In this document: in pieces, positions 1 through 6,836 of the stretch | How positions within the stretch are numbered: position 1 is the first letter of the stretch | How the letters are laid out: each line of letters begins with the position of its first letter | NCBI GenBank assembly: GCA_945788205.1 | Contig: CALZLE010000299.1 | Location: 1-10,805 of the forward strand | From: an uncultured Desulfuromonadales bacterium | Lineage (GTDB): Bacteria > Desulfobacterota > Desulfuromonadia > Desulfuromonadales > Geopsychrobacteraceae | Reading direction: 5' to 3' | DNA length: 10,805 nt | Position numbers and translations under genes: made by a program | Notes under the pieces: generated by a model | Database searches by the model: none | The model's input: only the letters and a program-made list of their open reading frames with translations | Told to the model about the DNA's origin: nothing

Positions 1-2
1 CC

Positions 3-356
3 GCCGACCAACAGGGCAATCCCAACCTAGCAATTTTCGGTTCAACCCAGCTCAAAGGTGAACAGATTGTTATCGGCATGGGTAACAACCGCTCGCTGGA
101 GAACTTACAACAGAATCCTCAAGCAACACTGATGGTTGTCATCCCCGGCACCTCGATCCTCTCCTTTCAGGGTATCCGGCTTTACCTGCACTGCAAAAAG
201 ATCGAGGATTCCGGCCCCCTGCTCGATGAAATCCGCACAGCAGCAAGTATTCATGCGGGAAAAGCAGCCGCCAGAATGATCCAACAGGTGTTGTGTTTCG
301 ATATCATCAAGAGCAGGGACCTGATCGACATGAGCGCCATACCTGCAGCAAAATGA
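3..356 (+). CDS. Pyridoxamine 5'-phosphate oxidase-family (FMN-binding split barrel) protein, 5' end missing
   Basis: The reading frame is open from the first complete codon of the window to the TGA at 354-356, about 117 residues, so the gene starts outside the window. An internal ATG at 78 is unlikely to be the start because the family pattern continues upstream of it. The visible pattern is that of small split-barrel flavoproteins: a strand with DQQGNPNLAIFGS, then a strand ending IVIGMGNN, then the helix RSLENLQQNPQATLMVVIPG. The stretch NRSLENLQQNP matches the usual 'N-R-(T/S)-L-E-N-L-x-x-N-P' helix of this family, which normally binds FMN in a dimer. Family members are about 120-150 residues, so roughly 10-20 residues are missing. 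The substrate cannot be told from sequence. It lies upstream of, and is probably transcribed separately from, the biosynthetic genes. Confidence 0.75.
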   Translation, partial: ADQQGNPNLAIFGSTQLKGEQIVIGMGNNRSLENLQQNPQATLMVVIPGTSILSFQGIRLYLHCKKIEDSGPLLDEIRTAASIHAGKAAARMIQQVLCFDIIKSRDLIDMSAIPAAK

Positions 357-373
357 TTCCAGCAGTGGAATTT
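356..373 (+). terminator. Possible weak hairpin after the PPOX-family gene
   Basis: ATTCCA (356-361), a GCAG loop and TGGAAT (366-371) form a 6-bp stem directly after the stop codon, followed by only two further Ts. The stem is A/T-rich and the T-run is short, so termination would be weak at best. It overlaps the -35 box of the next promoter. Confidence 0.25.
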
Positions 374-387
374 ACATATGCTGTAAA
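371..387. promoter_or_regulatory. Candidate operator: perfect inverted repeat TTTACA-N5-TGTAAA over the -35 box
   Basis: TTTACATATGCTGTAAA is a 6-bp perfect inverted repeat with a 5-nt spacer. Its left half is the -35 hexamer and its right half sits in the promoter spacer. A dimeric regulator bound here would block RNA polymerase. I do not recognise a named regulator for this site. The small helix-turn-helix protein encoded at 6386-6832 is one possible candidate, but nothing in the sequence links them directly. Confidence 0.4.
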
Positions 388-399
388 AAAGAGTACAAT
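371..399 (+). promoter_or_regulatory. Sigma70-type promoter for the radical SAM / KAS III unit
   Basis: TTTACA at 371-376 and TACAAT at 394-399 each match five of six consensus bases (TTGACA and TATAAT) and are separated by exactly 17 nt. Transcription would start near 405-407, giving a leader of about 60 nt before the ATG at 468. It lies in a clearly AT-rich gap between two same-strand genes, which supports its being a real promoter. Confidence 0.7.
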
Positions 400-467
400 T
401 TCGTGTTTTATTGAGCTGAGCATTCCCTCGCTAGAATTCTGTTTTCTCAAGGTTTATTGAAAGTTAT

Positions 468-1760
468 ATGCGGATCCTACTGATCAATCCTCCAAACTGT
501 GGCCGAAGCATTCCCGAAGAGCGCTACGGCATCGATTCGCTAAAACAGATTTTTCGTGGTGAACCGCTGGCGCTGGAAACCCTGGCTGGCAACCTGACGG
601 AACATCAGGTCGAAATTCTTGATCTGAAAGTCGAGCCGGGTGGTCTTGCCGAACAGCTGCAATCTTTCGTTCCCGAACTGGTCGGTTTTACCGCTATGAC
701 CTGCGAAGCGAAGACCGTGCTAAAGCTTGCAGAACAGGTCCGGCAAAACAGTTCGGCGCAAATTGTCGTCGGCGGCAGCCACGCCTCCTGCGACCCGGAA
801 TTTTTCAATCAGGACGTCATCGACTGGATCGTCATCGGCTTGGGAAAACAGAGTCTGCGCGAATTGGTTGATGCCTTGGCAGAGGGTCGTGAGCCTGCAG
901 TCCCAGGTATCGCCCGTAGTCAGCCGGGGGCCAAGCTGCGCTGGCAAACGCGCAGGTACAACCGCGCAGATTTAGTTTGCACGACCGCACCACGTTACGA
1001 TCTGGTTGAACGGTATCGACCCGAATACACGTTACAAACCCTCGGCTTGAAGATGGGCCTGGTTGCCAGCGCTGCCGGTTGCCCCTACGATTGCAACTTC
1101 TGCTGCATCGCCCCGCTGACCGACGGCCGCTACCTGACAGCGGAGATCGATGCGGTCGTCCGCGACATTCAGGCGCTGGAGCAGACCCCGGTTATCCGGC
1201 TGGTCGATGCCAACAGTTTCGGCAATCCAACCCATGCTCTGCAACTGGCTGAGGCACTGGCCGCCGCTGGCATCAAAAAACAATATCTGGCCGATGTCCG
1301 CTCTGACACGGTCGTTCGCCATCCGGATCTTCTGAAGCGCTGGAAAGAGGTCGGACTGCGCGCGGTGGTGATCGGCTTTGAGGAGATTGACGACAAAACT
1401 CTGGGCGTGATGAACAAAGAGAACAGCGCGGCAACAAACCGTGCGGCGATCGATATCCTGCACAAACTGGGGATCACTATCGTCGGTGACTTTATCATCG
1501 CACCCGATTATTCGGAGCAACAGTTCGAGCAGCTCGGCGAGTTCGTACGGCAGCAGGAAATCGAATTGCCGATGTACACGGTTCTGACGCCGCTACCCGG
1601 CACCCAACTGTACCAACAGATGAAGCAGAAGATCAGCATTCACGATCTCGATTACTACACCCTGACCAACGCCGTACTGCCGACCCGTCTGGAAGAAGAG
1701 CTTTTCTACCAGCGTTACGCAGCCCTGTTGGCCGAGGGGCATAAATCAGCAAAGGTTTAA
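468..1760 (+). CDS. B12-binding domain radical SAM protein
   Basis: This 430-residue protein has the two-domain build of cobalamin-dependent radical SAM enzymes. Residues 1-140 resemble a B12-binding Rossmann fold: it starts with MRILLINPP, has VGFTAMT near 72-78 and the family's GGSHAS element at 102-107, followed by a DWIVIGLGKQSL strand-turn where GEGE is more usual. The radical SAM core starts near residue 195, with the 4Fe-4S motif CPYDCNFC giving C205, C209 and C212. Such enzymes typically do radical methylation, ring formation or rearrangement at unactivated carbons. The ATG at 468 has only a weak ribosome site (GAAAG). It is followed after 5 nt by the KAS III-like gene, so the two are probably co-transcribed. 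In this setting the substrate is likely an acyl chain or the finished lipid. That is inference, and methylase versus cyclase cannot be decided from sequence. Confidence 0.88.
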   Translation: MRILLINPPNCGRSIPEERYGIDSLKQIFRGEPLALETLAGNLTEHQVEILDLKVEPGGLAEQLQSFVPELVGFTAMTCEAKTVLKLAEQVRQNSSAQIVVGGSHASCDPEFFNQDVIDWIVIGLGKQSLRELVDALAEGREPAVPGIARSQPGAKLRWQTRRYNRADLVCTTAPRYDLVERYRPEYTLQTLGLKMGLVASAAGCPYDCNFCCIAPLTDGRYLTAEIDAVVRDIQALEQTPVIRLVDANSFGNPTHALQLAEALAAAGIKKQYLADVRSDTVVRHPDLLKRWKEVGLRAVVIGFEEIDDKTLGVMNKENSAATNRAAIDILHKLGITIVGDFIIAPDYSEQQFEQLGEFVRQQEIELPMYTVLTPLPGTQLYQQMKQKISIHDLDYYTLTNAVLPTRLEEELFYQRYAALLAEGHKSAKV

Positions 1761-1765
1761 CACAA

Positions 1766-2914
1766 ATGCCCGTTTACATTACCGATCTGGCCAGCTTTCT
1801 CCCCAACGACCCGGTCGACAACACACAGATGGAATCGCTCCTCGGCATGGTCAATCAGATGCCGTCCCGCACTCGCCGGATGATTTTGCGCAACAATAAA
1901 ATTGCCACCCGCTATTATGCGATCGATCCGAAAACCGGGACAGCAACACACACCAACGCGCAATTGACCGCCGCGGCGATCCGCAATTTGAAACCGCATG
2001 CAGACTTTACCCCGGCCGAGATTGAGTGTCTCTGCTGTGGCACCGCATCACCCGACCAGCTGATGCCGGGACACGCACCGATGGTTCACGGGGAACTGGG
2101 TGGTGCCCCACTTGAAGCGGTCAGCACCAGCGGAATTTGTCTGGCCGGGATCTCAGCACTGAAATACGCCTGGATGAGCGTCGCCAGCGGCCAGAGCAAA
2201 AATGCCGTTGCCACCGGCTCGGAGCTGGCCTCCAGCTTCATGCAGGCGAAAAGAATGGAGAAAATCTCTGCTGAAAAATGTGCCGAACTCGAAAATGACC
2301 CGTCACTTTCCTTTGAAGAGGACTTCCTGCGCTGGATGCTCTCCGACGGCGCAGGAGCCGCCTATTTAAGCGCTGAGCGAGCCGACAGCGACCGACCGGC
2401 TCTACAGATCGACTGGATCGAGCACCTCTCATTTGCCAACGAGCTGGAACCCTGCATGTACGCCGGAGCCAACAAGCTGCCGGACGGGACGCTGCGCGGC
2501 TGGCGTCAATATGAACAAACAGAGGCCATTCAACAGGGGGTTTTCAATGTCAAACAGGACGTCAAGCTGCTGAATGCTGAAGTGATTAAAACCTCGGCCG
2601 ATCGGATGATGTCACGGGTGATAGCAAAGCATGACCTTCGGCCCGAACAGATCGATTGGTTTCTGCCCCACTACTCATCCGACTACTTCCGCAAACCCTT
2701 GATGGAGCGGCTCGCTTCTGTCGGCATGGAAATCCCCGAAACACGCTGGTTCACCAACCTGCAGTATAAAGGGAATACCGGCTCGGCCTCTTTCTACATC
2801 ATGCTGGAAGAGCTGTTTAAATCGGGCCGCCTGAAAAAAGGCGAAAAGCTGCTCTGCTACATACCGGAAAGCGGGCGCTTTTCGATCAGCTATCTGCAGC
2901 TGACAGTCGTTTAA
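1766..2914 (+). CDS. KAS III-like beta-ketoacyl-ACP synthase
   Basis: The 382-residue product has a thiolase-fold KAS III pattern. The nucleophile is C125 in STSGICLAG, the first catalytic His is H302 in FLPHYSS, and the Asn is N337 in YKGNTGSAS, matching the Cys-His-Asn triad of FabH. LSDGAGAAYLS near residue 190 is a typical KAS III element. At 382 residues it is longer than housekeeping FabH (about 320). It has an unusual N-terminal stretch (LPNDPVDN, then a basic RTRRMILRNN segment) and an acidic insertion near 170-185, so it is more likely a pathway-specific enzyme than the fatty-acid initiation enzyme. It could start a chain or join two acyl units, as DarB-type enzymes do, though those are longer. 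AAGG lies about 10 nt before the ATG. It shares a transcript with the radical SAM gene and faces the ABC/ACP operon. Confidence 0.87.
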   Translation: MPVYITDLASFLPNDPVDNTQMESLLGMVNQMPSRTRRMILRNNKIATRYYAIDPKTGTATHTNAQLTAAAIRNLKPHADFTPAEIECLCCGTASPDQLMPGHAPMVHGELGGAPLEAVSTSGICLAGISALKYAWMSVASGQSKNAVATGSELASSFMQAKRMEKISAEKCAELENDPSLSFEEDFLRWMLSDGAGAAYLSAERADSDRPALQIDWIEHLSFANELEPCMYAGANKLPDGTLRGWRQYEQTEAIQQGVFNVKQDVKLLNAEVIKTSADRMMSRVIAKHDLRPEQIDWFLPHYSSDYFRKPLMERLASVGMEIPETRWFTNLQYKGNTGSASFYIMLEELFKSGRLKKGEKLLCYIPESGRFSISYLQLTVV

Positions 2915-2920
2915 CAGCCG

Positions 2921-2957
2921 AATAAAAAGAGGTCGAAAGCAGCTGCTCTCGACCTCT
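2921..2957 (-). terminator. Intrinsic terminator of the leftward operon
   Basis: AGAGGTCGA (2928-2936) pairs perfectly with TCGACCTCT (2949-2957). After one mismatch the stem continues through the inner palindrome AGCAGCTGCT (2938-2947). Read on the minus strand, the stem is followed at once by CTTTTTATT, a T-run suited to Rho-independent termination of the operon ending at 2983. On the plus strand no T-run follows, so stopping of the convergent KAS III transcript would be weaker. It lies in the 68-nt gap between the two convergent stop codons. Confidence 0.8.
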
Positions 2958-2982
2958 CAACCAACCGTCAAAATCAATCTAA

Positions 2983-3252
2983 TTACTGATCGGTTCTCTC
3001 CCGCCGGACAAAGTCAGCCAGCGCAGTCAAAGATCCCAGCACCATCCGGCTCGAATCCTCGGAACCGATGCGCGCACCGTAGCCTTTTTGAATCGCGACG
3101 ACGATCTCGACAGCATCAAGCGAATCGAGATAAAAGGGAGAGTCGGGGCCGATCAAAGGAACGTCGTGGGGCACCTCTTCCGGCACCACATCCTCAACAT
3201 TGCAGAAATCGATAATCAGCTTGACCAGCTCCAATTCCAAACCATCATTCAT
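2983..3252 (-). CDS. Acyl carrier protein (second ACP of the cluster)
   Basis: This 89-residue acidic helical protein carries the phosphopantetheine attachment motif YLDSLDAVEIVV with S44 as the modified serine. The preceding GPDSPF loop and the C-terminal LGSLTALADFV helix complete the usual four-helix ACP plan. It shares the DSLDAVE core with the ACP at the right edge of the window, but the remainder differs widely, so the two are distinct carriers and not a recent copy. GGAG lies 8 nt before the ATG. It is the last gene of the leftward operon, 26 nt after the ABC permease and followed by the terminator. Its place next to the exporter and BtrH-like acyltransferase suggests that it carries the acyl group being transferred, which is inference. 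Confidence 0.9.
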   Translation of the reverse strand: MNDGLELELVKLIIDFCNVEDVVPEEVPHDVPLIGPDSPFYLDSLDAVEIVVAIQKGYGARIGSEDSSRMVLGSLTALADFVRRERTDQ

Positions 3253-3278
3253 GGTATCAACTCCAGACCATCAACCAG

Positions 3279-4598
3279 CTAAACGCCGCGCCGAAAACGC
3301 CGGAAAACAAGCGCGGCAACGAAGCTACACAACAAGAAAAATCCGAGCAGTGCCGCAATATACGGCAGCACCGTTGTCAGGTTGCCATCACGGACAAAAA
3401 TATCGAGAAACGCGTCCAATCCCCAGCTGAGAGGTGAGATCACACTCAGATCCTGCATCGCCCGCGGCATCACATATACCGGAACCATCACGCCACCGAG
3501 AGCTGCGGCAATAACGACCGAGACTGAACCGAAGGTCGAGGCCTGATCGTAGCTGCGAGCCAGAACACCGACCAGAATTCCATAGCCACAAGCAGCCAGT
3601 GCCGCGCTCACTGCGACGACCAGTAATGCAACTGGCGCTGTTCCGAGTTCCAATACCGGGGTGCCGAGTAATGGCAGGATAAAGCGTCCGACCAACAGCA
3701 TCAGCCCAAACTGCACCAGACAGACCACCACGTAAGCGAAGACCTTGCCGAGCAACAGGCTGCTACTCGAAATCGGCATCGTCATCAACCGAGTCAGGGT
3801 CCCTTCCTGCCGTTCGCGGATCAGGGTGCCCGCCAAAGGGATAACGATAAAAAACATCCCGAACAGCGTCCAAGCCGGAACATTCTGCTGCACCGAAGTC
3901 GGCAGCGTTGCATATTTTTCCGGAGAGGCAGACTCCTCCTGTAATTCAATCAGCGACTGTTCGCCCCAATCGGAGCTGAGTTCGGGAAGCAGGCCAGATC
4001 CGGCATCTCCGCCGTAACCGCCGAATTGAGTATCGATATTTTTTTGCAGCTCTTCTTGCAACAGCCGTCCAAACAGCTCGCTTTTGCGGGAAATCTCCAG
4101 CCCGAGCAGCCCCCGTTGCAATGCATTATTGACTGCGGAACGATAAACTCCGCGCACCGTCGGATCAAAATACAGCTGCAAGCGACTTGAAGCAGGTGTT
4201 GCCTCTTCGTTACGGAGCGCTGCGCGAACCGATGACTCAGCAGCAGCGTTAATTTCGGCGCTGAACTGTTCCGGGACGACGATGGCGAATTGATAGTCGC
4301 CAGTTAAAACCTTTTCTCGGGCAAGTTCGCTGTCAAGTGACTCACCGGCGACTGCAGCAACCAACTCAATCGCACCGCTGTCTTTAATCTTCGCCGCAAA
4401 CTCTGCCCCCAACGCCCCCTGATCAAGGTTGACAAACAGAGCACGGGTTGTGGTTTCGCCGGTCGCCCGAAAAACATCATCCTGAATCAGCGACAATACC
4501 AGCACCAGCAGCATCGGCATGACAAACAGCACCAGCAAACCACCCCGATCGCGGCTGAGCAGCAGAAGTTCTTTTTTGATGTGCGCCAGTAACAACAT
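3279..4598 (-). CDS. ABC-2 type transporter permease
   Basis: The 439-residue inner-membrane protein has a short cytoplasmic N-terminus and one membrane helix near 20-38. A large extracytoplasmic domain follows (about 39-240), then five membrane helices near 242-260, 285-306, 322-345, 358-376 and 412-432. The cytoplasmic stretch RERQEGTLTRLMTMPIS after the second helix is the usual coupling segment of ABC-2 exporters such as the YhhJ/YbhR group. One helix, a large periplasmic domain, then five helices is the classic arrangement for this class, which exports drugs, lipids or polyketides. It starts 11 nt after its ATPase and would form a homodimer with two ATPase copies. The export substrate is inferred to be the lipid or polyketide made by the cluster. 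Confidence 0.9.
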   Translation of the reverse strand: MLLLAHIKKELLLLSRDRGGLLVLFVMPMLLVLVLSLIQDDVFRATGETTTRALFVNLDQGALGAEFAAKIKDSGAIELVAAVAGESLDSELAREKVLTGDYQFAIVVPEQFSAEINAAAESSVRAALRNEEATPASSRLQLYFDPTVRGVYRSAVNNALQRGLLGLEISRKSELFGRLLQEELQKNIDTQFGGYGGDAGSGLLPELSSDWGEQSLIELQEESASPEKYATLPTSVQQNVPAWTLFGMFFIVIPLAGTLIRERQEGTLTRLMTMPISSSSLLLGKVFAYVVVCLVQFGLMLLVGRFILPLLGTPVLELGTAPVALLVVAVSAALAACGYGILVGVLARSYDQASTFGSVSVVIAAALGGVMVPVYVMPRAMQDLSVISPLSWGLDAFLDIFVRDGNLTTVLPYIAALLGFFLLCSFVAALVFRRFRRGV

Positions 4599-4609
4599 AT
4601 CGATCCGCT

Positions 4610-5371
4610 TTAATCGCGCAGCTGTTTCCCGGTCAGTGCCAGGAACAGATCTTCAAGGTTTTCACAATCGGCTGCATCGGCCACCAATTGTGTCGGTGCG
4701 CCCCGCGCAATCACTCTACCAGTATCTATAATCGCAATTTCGTCGCAGAGCTGCTGCGCCTCTTCCATGTAGTGAGTCGTATAGACCAGCGTCATCCCAG
4801 CCCTATTCAGTTCGGCGAGCCGCTCCAGAATCAGGTTACGTGATTGGGCATCGATACCGACTGTCGGTTCGTCCAGAAATAATATCTCCGGTTTGTGAAG
4901 CACTCCGACGGCAAGATTTGCCCGACGCTTCATCCCACCGGAATAAGTCTCGATCCGCTGATCGGCACAATCGAGCAGCCCAACCAGATCGAGGCATTCG
5001 TTCAGTCGCTGTTCGATTTTCTGCTTCGGCAACTTAAGAACACGGGCAAAATAGCGAAGGTTTTCGCGAGCGGTCAAACTTGGATAGAGTGCGATCTCCT
5101 GTGGCACCAAACCGATCCCACGACGCACCACATCGGCCTGACGAACGACATCATGGCCAAGGACAGTCACGGCACCAGAGGTTGGTCGTAGCAGGGTACA
5201 AAGAATCGAGATCGTCGTCGTTTTCCCCGCCCCGTTCGGCCCGAGCAGACCGAAGATGCTGCCCCGCTCAACGGCAACGCTCAAGCCATCGACCGCCGGA
5301 TGTTCACAGCCGGGGTAAAGCTTGCTCAGGCTATCAATCGATAGAATAGGATTGGGGGTGGATTGGGTCAT
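4610..5371 (-). CDS. ABC transporter ATP-binding protein
   Basis: The 253-residue nucleotide-binding protein is complete. Walker A is GPNGAGKTT at 44-52, the Q-loop glutamine is Q91, the signature is YSGGMKRR at 143-150, Walker B is ILFLDE at 163-168 and the switch histidine is H200 in YTTHYMEEA. The pattern is that of the DrrA/CcmA-like group that drives ABC-2 exporters, not importers. The C-terminus is short, with no accessory domain. The ATG follows the BtrH-like gene by 13 nt and the permease follows by 11 nt, so all three are one transcript. It acts on the cytoplasmic face with the permease encoded next to it. Confidence 0.93.
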   Translation of the reverse strand: MTQSTPNPILSIDSLSKLYPGCEHPAVDGLSVAVERGSIFGLLGPNGAGKTTTISILCTLLRPTSGAVTVLGHDVVRQADVVRRGIGLVPQEIALYPSLTARENLRYFARVLKLPKQKIEQRLNECLDLVGLLDCADQRIETYSGGMKRRANLAVGVLHKPEILFLDEPTVGIDAQSRNLILERLAELNRAGMTLVYTTHYMEEAQQLCDEIAIIDTGRVIARGAPTQLVADAADCENLEDLFLALTGKQLRD

Positions 5372-5384
5372 TTACACTCGCAAA

Positions 5385-6389
5385 TCAATACTTAATTGCC
5401 TGTTGAAGATCAGTAAAAAGAGCTTCTTCCTGCGCTGCACATTGCTGCAGGAAACCGGCAAGATCGTCGAAGGAATCCTGCACTGCCGCGCGCCCTTTGC
5501 AGACCCGTGACGCAATCAAAGCAAACTCGCGCCACAAATCCCCGACCTCGGTGCATCGATTCGACAGATCAGCCAGCTTGTCGTTGTCCAACAGCTCTGC
5601 CGCTTCCTGTAAAAAAGCCGCGTAGATAAAACGGAAACCGCCGCCACCGGTGCCGATCTCCTCCTGCATGCGAATGATATGGCCAAGGTGTGCGATGGTC
5701 TTTTCCTCACCCATTTTGGCGGGCCACTTCACCAGCTGCCGGGCCAACAGACGGATACCACGCACCCCGGCAAGGGGCACCGGAGTTTTCAACATAACCC
5801 GACAGACATCGGTGATAGCAGCCTTGGTCGCGGTCGGAAAATCGAACTGCTCCGGGAGCTTTTCGATGTAGTAGATTTTTCCCTTCGGTGCCAGTGCACC
5901 TTTGGCAAAACGAGCCTTACGCAAATCGGCCACCGAACAACGGACCGTCTCTTCAAAGATCGGATCGCTGATCAGGTAATCATCCCCTTCTTTGCCGATA
6001 ACCACCAGGTTGTGACCATTAAAGTGGAATCGATACGCCGGCGGAAAATAGGGCAGCCAAAACACTCCGGTCTGCGCGCCGACCGGACGACCGGCCTCAA
6101 GTAAGCGATCGAGTTCCTGTTCAGCAGCGGCCGGGTTGCCGAACTTCTGGGTCTTCACTTCGATACCAAGTCGCTTGGTCGCTTTTTTGAAAATGCTGCC
6201 CGGTGCTCCGCGAAAAGTGGTCAACGGCAGAAAGTTCAATTTAACAAACGGCACGTAGGCAAAAAAAAGGCCACTGCCGAGACCGAAAGCCAAGGCTTCG
6301 GAACAGGGTAACCCGTGAAAATTAAGCAGATTGGCAGTGACGCCACTTTCACAATGAGCAAATTGGCGATGGGGAAAATCTAACTTCAC
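5385..6389 (-). CDS. BtrH-like acyltransferase (BtrH N-terminal domain protein)
   Basis: The 334-residue protein begins with PHRQFAHCESG, the opening of the BtrH N-terminal domain, a papain/transglutaminase-like fold. Candidate catalytic residues are C13, H126 in FNGHNLVVIG and D142 in LISDPIF, in the order expected for a Cys-His-Asp protease-like fold. BtrH in butirosin synthesis moves an acyl group from an acyl carrier protein to an aminoglycoside amine. By analogy this enzyme would take an acyl group from one of the cluster's ACPs to an unknown acceptor. Residues about 190-334 are helical and resemble the C-terminal region usually joined to BtrH_N (DUF4872-like). The GTG start overlaps the preceding stop codon (GTGA, 4 nt), so translation is probably coupled. 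It could instead be a cysteine amidase or peptidase. Confidence 0.75.
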   Translation of the reverse strand: MKLDFPHRQFAHCESGVTANLLNFHGLPCSEALAFGLGSGLFFAYVPFVKLNFLPLTTFRGAPGSIFKKATKRLGIEVKTQKFGNPAAAEQELDRLLEAGRPVGAQTGVFWLPYFPPAYRFHFNGHNLVVIGKEGDDYLISDPIFEETVRCSVADLRKARFAKGALAPKGKIYYIEKLPEQFDFPTATKAAITDVCRVMLKTPVPLAGVRGIRLLARQLVKWPAKMGEEKTIAHLGHIIRMQEEIGTGGGGFRFIYAAFLQEAAELLDNDKLADLSNRCTEVGDLWREFALIASRVCKGRAAVQDSFDDLAGFLQQCAAQEEALFTDLQQAIKY

Positions 6390-6832
6390 GAATTATCACC
6401 CTCGGATTGATCGAGCTCAGCCAGCGACAGATCGGGATTCTCCGGAACCTGCTGCAGCTGGGCAACGCTGATACCGAACAGTTCGGCATAAGGAGTCAAG
6501 GCTGCTGTGTTCAATTTGGCAAAAACAGCCGGTTTCAGATGCCGCTTTACCCGCCAGCGGGCCACACCGGAATACTGGGCCAGCAGGCCCGGATCCATCT
6601 GGTTCTTCACCATATGGTAGCCGAGCGGACTGCGCCGGCCAGCCTTGATCTCGGCAAGCTCGGCCCGCAACTGTGCAACGATCACTTCCCACGCCTGCCG
6701 CAGGGCGATATTCTTCGCTTCCCAGCCGACACTCGATTCGAGCGTGTAGTTGCCATCCTCATCGACAGCGTAATTGACTTCCCGACAACCGGCGGTCAGA
6801 CCGCCCTGTTGTGGAACTTCTTCTTTTTTCAC
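6386..6832 (-). CDS. Small protein with Cro/XRE-like helix-turn-helix, function unknown
   Basis: This is a 148-residue soluble protein. Residues about 18-70 hold a stretch with VDEDGNY and GWEAKNIALRQAWEVI. Residues about 79-127 resemble a Cro/XRE-type five-helix domain: GLLAQYSGVARWRVKRHLKP fits the recognition helix-turn-helix, and PYAELFGISVAQLQQV fits the closing helices. It may be a DNA-binding regulator of the cluster. However, the conserved-looking front part and the basic RWRVKRH helix could equally serve protein binding, for example as a small partner of the acyltransferase. The GTG start follows the previous stop by 4 nt with GGCGGAG about 10 nt upstream, and its own stop overlaps the start of the BtrH-like gene. 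Stable co-occurrence with that gene is suggested by the coupling but is not proven. Confidence 0.6.
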   Translation of the reverse strand: MKKEEVPQQGGLTAGCREVNYAVDEDGNYTLESSVGWEAKNIALRQAWEVIVAQLRAELAEIKAGRRSPLGYHMVKNQMDPGLLAQYSGVARWRVKRHLKPAVFAKLNTAALTPYAELFGISVAQLQQVPENPDLSLAELDQSEGDNS

Positions 6833-6836
6833 GAAA

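Noticed and set aside
357..467. Riboswitch, in particular a cobalamin riboswitch, before the B12 radical SAM gene
   Set aside because: The leader after the predicted start is only about 60 nt and lacks a B12-box-like segment; it is too short for a cobalamin riboswitch.
1032..1520. Minus-strand open frame of about 160 codons inside the radical SAM gene
   Set aside because: Fully inside a gene with clear CxxxCxxC and B12-domain motifs on the other strand; no start signal.
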